Shown here: positions 5,696 to 6,908 of the stretch, in pieces
How the letters are laid out: each line of letters opens with the position of its first letter
How positions within the stretch are numbered: the first letter of the stretch is position 1
NCBI GenBank assembly: GCA_027010005.1
Contig: JALVCM010000485.1
Coordinates: 1 to 6,908, forward strand
Source: Thiohalobacter sp.
GTDB lineage: Bacteria > Pseudomonadota > Gammaproteobacteria > DSM-19610
Direction: 5' to 3'
Length of the DNA stretch: 6,908 nucleotides
The notes under the pieces: generated by a model
What the model was told of the DNA's origin: nothing
Databases searched by the model: none
The model's input: the letters and a program-made list of their open reading frames with translations, nothing else
Translations under genes and position numbers: made by a program

Positions 5696-6609
5696 TGGAC
5701 GTGGTCAACCTGCAAATTTTTGTCGACGTCATGCGCCGTGGCAGCTTTGCCGCCGTGGCGCGTGACCGGAGTGTGAGCCCGTCGTCGATCTCGCGCGCGA
5801 TTGCCGCGCTGGAAGCTGAACTGGGTGCGCGACTGTTCCAGCGCAGCACCCGCCGGATCGAGGCGACCGAGGCCGGCCAGCTGTACTTTGCGCGTATTGA
5901 GCCAGTGGTCGACGAACTGGAACGCGCGCGCACCATGGCGGTCGACATCAGCGACCAGCCCCGCGGGCGGTTGCGTATTACTGCACCGGTGAGTTTCGGG
6001 CAATTGGCCATTGTGCCTTTTCTGCCGGAACTGGCAGCGCAATACCCCGATCTGTCTTTCGAGCTTATTCTGTCGGACAGTATCGATGACCTGCTGGCCG
6101 AGCATTTTGATATCGCACTGCGACTGGGGCCGTTACAGGATTCGGCGTTTGTCGCCAGCCGTTTGTGCGACATGCGCTTCGTGGTTTGTGCCAGCCCGGC
6201 TTATCTTGACAGGCAGGGTGCGCCACAGTCACTGGCTGATATGGCCGGGCACGATTGCCTGGTATTTCCCCTGTCCGGATTCGATTCACGCTGGCGTTTT
6301 CGTGACGCACAGGGACGCGTTACCGATGTAGCAGTGCAGGCGCGTTGTGCCATCTCCAATGCGCAGGCGTTGAAACAATGCGCCCTGGCCGGCATGGGGC
6401 TCACGCTGCTGCCGCGCTGGATTGTCTGGCGCGAGCTGCAGGACGGCAGCTTGCGCAGTGTGCTGCCGGACTATGACGTCAGTGCCACGGATTTTGATGC
6501 GGCTGCCTGGCTGCTCTATCCCTCACGCCGTTACCTTCCCCTCAAGGTGCGGGTGTTCGTGGATTTCCTGAAGGAGAAGTTCAGGGAGCAACAGCCGTGG
6601 GATGAGTAG
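5695..6609 (+). CDS. LysR-family transcriptional regulator
   Basis: A 304-residue LysR-type regulator, normal length. The N-terminal winged helix-turn-helix (about residues 1-60) is classic: DVVNLQIFVDVMRRGSFAAV, then SPSSISRAIAALEAELG, then RLFQRSTRRIEATEAG. A linker helix and the periplasmic-binding-protein-like effector domain follow from about residue 88 (GRLRITAPVSFG) to the C-terminus. The RLRITAPVSFG type of sensor start places it with the large group that includes DsdC/AaeR-like and many quinone- or aromatic-responsive LysRs. The effector cannot be read from sequence. ATG 5695 is favoured because LysR proteins normally begin 3-6 residues before this helix. A GTG at 5665 would add ten residues. 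Neither has a clear ribosome binding site. It is divergent from azoR and is the likely regulator of that operon. Confidence 0.92.
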   Translation: MDVVNLQIFVDVMRRGSFAAVARDRSVSPSSISRAIAALEAELGARLFQRSTRRIEATEAGQLYFARIEPVVDELERARTMAVDISDQPRGRLRITAPVSFGQLAIVPFLPELAAQYPDLSFELILSDSIDDLLAEHFDIALRLGPLQDSAFVASRLCDMRFVVCASPAYLDRQGAPQSLADMAGHDCLVFPLSGFDSRWRFRDAQGRVTDVAVQARCAISNAQALKQCALAGMGLTLLPRWIVWRELQDGSLRSVLPDYDVSATDFDAAAWLLYPSRRYLPLKVRVFVDFLKEKFREQQPWDE

Positions 6610-6658
6610 CCATTCTGGTGGATCAAGATCTGTTACTGAAACAGGCATGCCCTTCAAT

Positions 6659-6908
6659 TTATCCGTTATCCTCGATTTTCCTCGAAAGGTCAGGGATATA
6701 CTGCCGGCAATTTTCATCCCAGGCCTCTACCGTGAAGCGTATCGCGCGCTCGACTTTTGCGTACCCGGGGCGGGTGCGTATATCCGGTATCAGTGTGTCG
6801 ACGTCTTCAACAATTTCAGCCCGACCCCAGAGTTTTATCCGGCGGGGTAACGTGTAGTCCATGAAAAAGATAAAGGCCTGGTCATTTTCAGAGAGGTTGC
6901 CGGCAGTG
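6659..6908 (-). CDS. Pyridoxamine 5'-phosphate oxidase-like flavin protein, 3' part
   Basis: The C-terminal ~83 residues of a gene that enters from the right edge. The frame is open to the window end and upstream of the in-frame Met at 6862, reading TAGNLSENDQAFIFFMDYTL before that region continues with PRRIKLWGRAEIVED. This is the FMN-binding split-barrel core of PPOX-like proteins (a GNL..ND.aflF.mDY block, then RRiKlWG). ERAIRFTVEAWDENCRQYI near the end is the characteristic tail of this group of about 200-residue 'pyridoxamine 5'-phosphate oxidase family' proteins. These are not the true PdxH; most are uncharacterised flavin reductases. It is convergent with lysR, 49 bases apart. It is truncated only by the window. 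Confidence 0.8.
   Translation of the reverse strand, partial: TAGNLSENDQAFIFFMDYTLPRRIKLWGRAEIVEDVDTLIPDIRTRPGYAKVERAIRFTVEAWDENCRQYIPDLSRKIEDNG

Noticed and set aside
5527..6173. Minus-strand open frames of 192 and 187 codons opposite lysR
   Set aside because: They overlap the HTH and sensor coding region of the LysR gene and the azoR start, and show no recognisable domain.
6629..6645. Short inverted repeat CTGTT-N5-AACAG between lysR and the PPOX-like gene as a terminator
   Set aside because: The stem is only 5 bp, is AT-rich, and no T-run follows on either strand.

Overview
The window looks like a chromosomal stretch from a moderately GC-rich proteobacterium, probably a gammaproteobacterium. 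That placement is an impression from protein style, gene types and codon usage, not a measured assignment. It holds seven intact protein genes that I can assign to families, one further intact cupin gene, two genes cut by the window edges, and one clear gene remnant. I see no tRNA, rRNA, CRISPR array, insertion sequence or rho-independent terminator.

Left block (about 1-2560). The 5' end of a GntR/MocR-type regulator gene runs leftward off the window. Across an intergenic region with four TACAG/CTGTA boxes, a rightward operon begins: a PhzF-family isomerase (270-1076), a class IV PLP-dependent aminotransferase of the IlvE type (1069-1944, overlapping phzF by 8 bases), a broken glyoxalase/VOC gene (1941-2079, joined to the aminotransferase by an ATGA overlap), and a cupin protein (2090-2560). 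The overlaps suggest translational coupling, so this was once a four-gene metabolic operon and has lost its third enzyme. The regulator is probably its local controller, since MocR proteins commonly act on divergent neighbours.

Middle block (2571-5594, minus strand). Four genes are packed with gaps of 25, 46 and 7 bases. In transcription order they are an AzoR-type FMN-dependent NADH:quinone/azo oxidoreductase, a 3-hydroxyisobutyrate-dehydrogenase-family reductase, an exported peroxiredoxin-like protein, and a cytoplasmic paralogue of it. Together they look like a redox or electrophile/quinone defence operon acting on both sides of the inner membrane. This block ends tail to tail with the cupin gene, only 10 bases apart.

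Right block (5595-6908). A LysR regulator gene (5695-6609) is divergent from azoR. The 100-base gap carries a perfect 12-base palindrome that is a good candidate operator, and a -10-like TATACT placed so that the lysR message may be leaderless. Convergent with lysR is the 3' part of a pyridoxamine-5'-phosphate-oxidase-like flavin protein gene that runs off the right edge.

Nothing here is clearly a new type of system. The points most worth a second look are the VOC remnant inside the operon, the missing standard start codon of the MocR gene, the lysR/azoR divergent control region, the two-compartment peroxiredoxin pair, and the loss of a metal-ligand histidine in the cupin.
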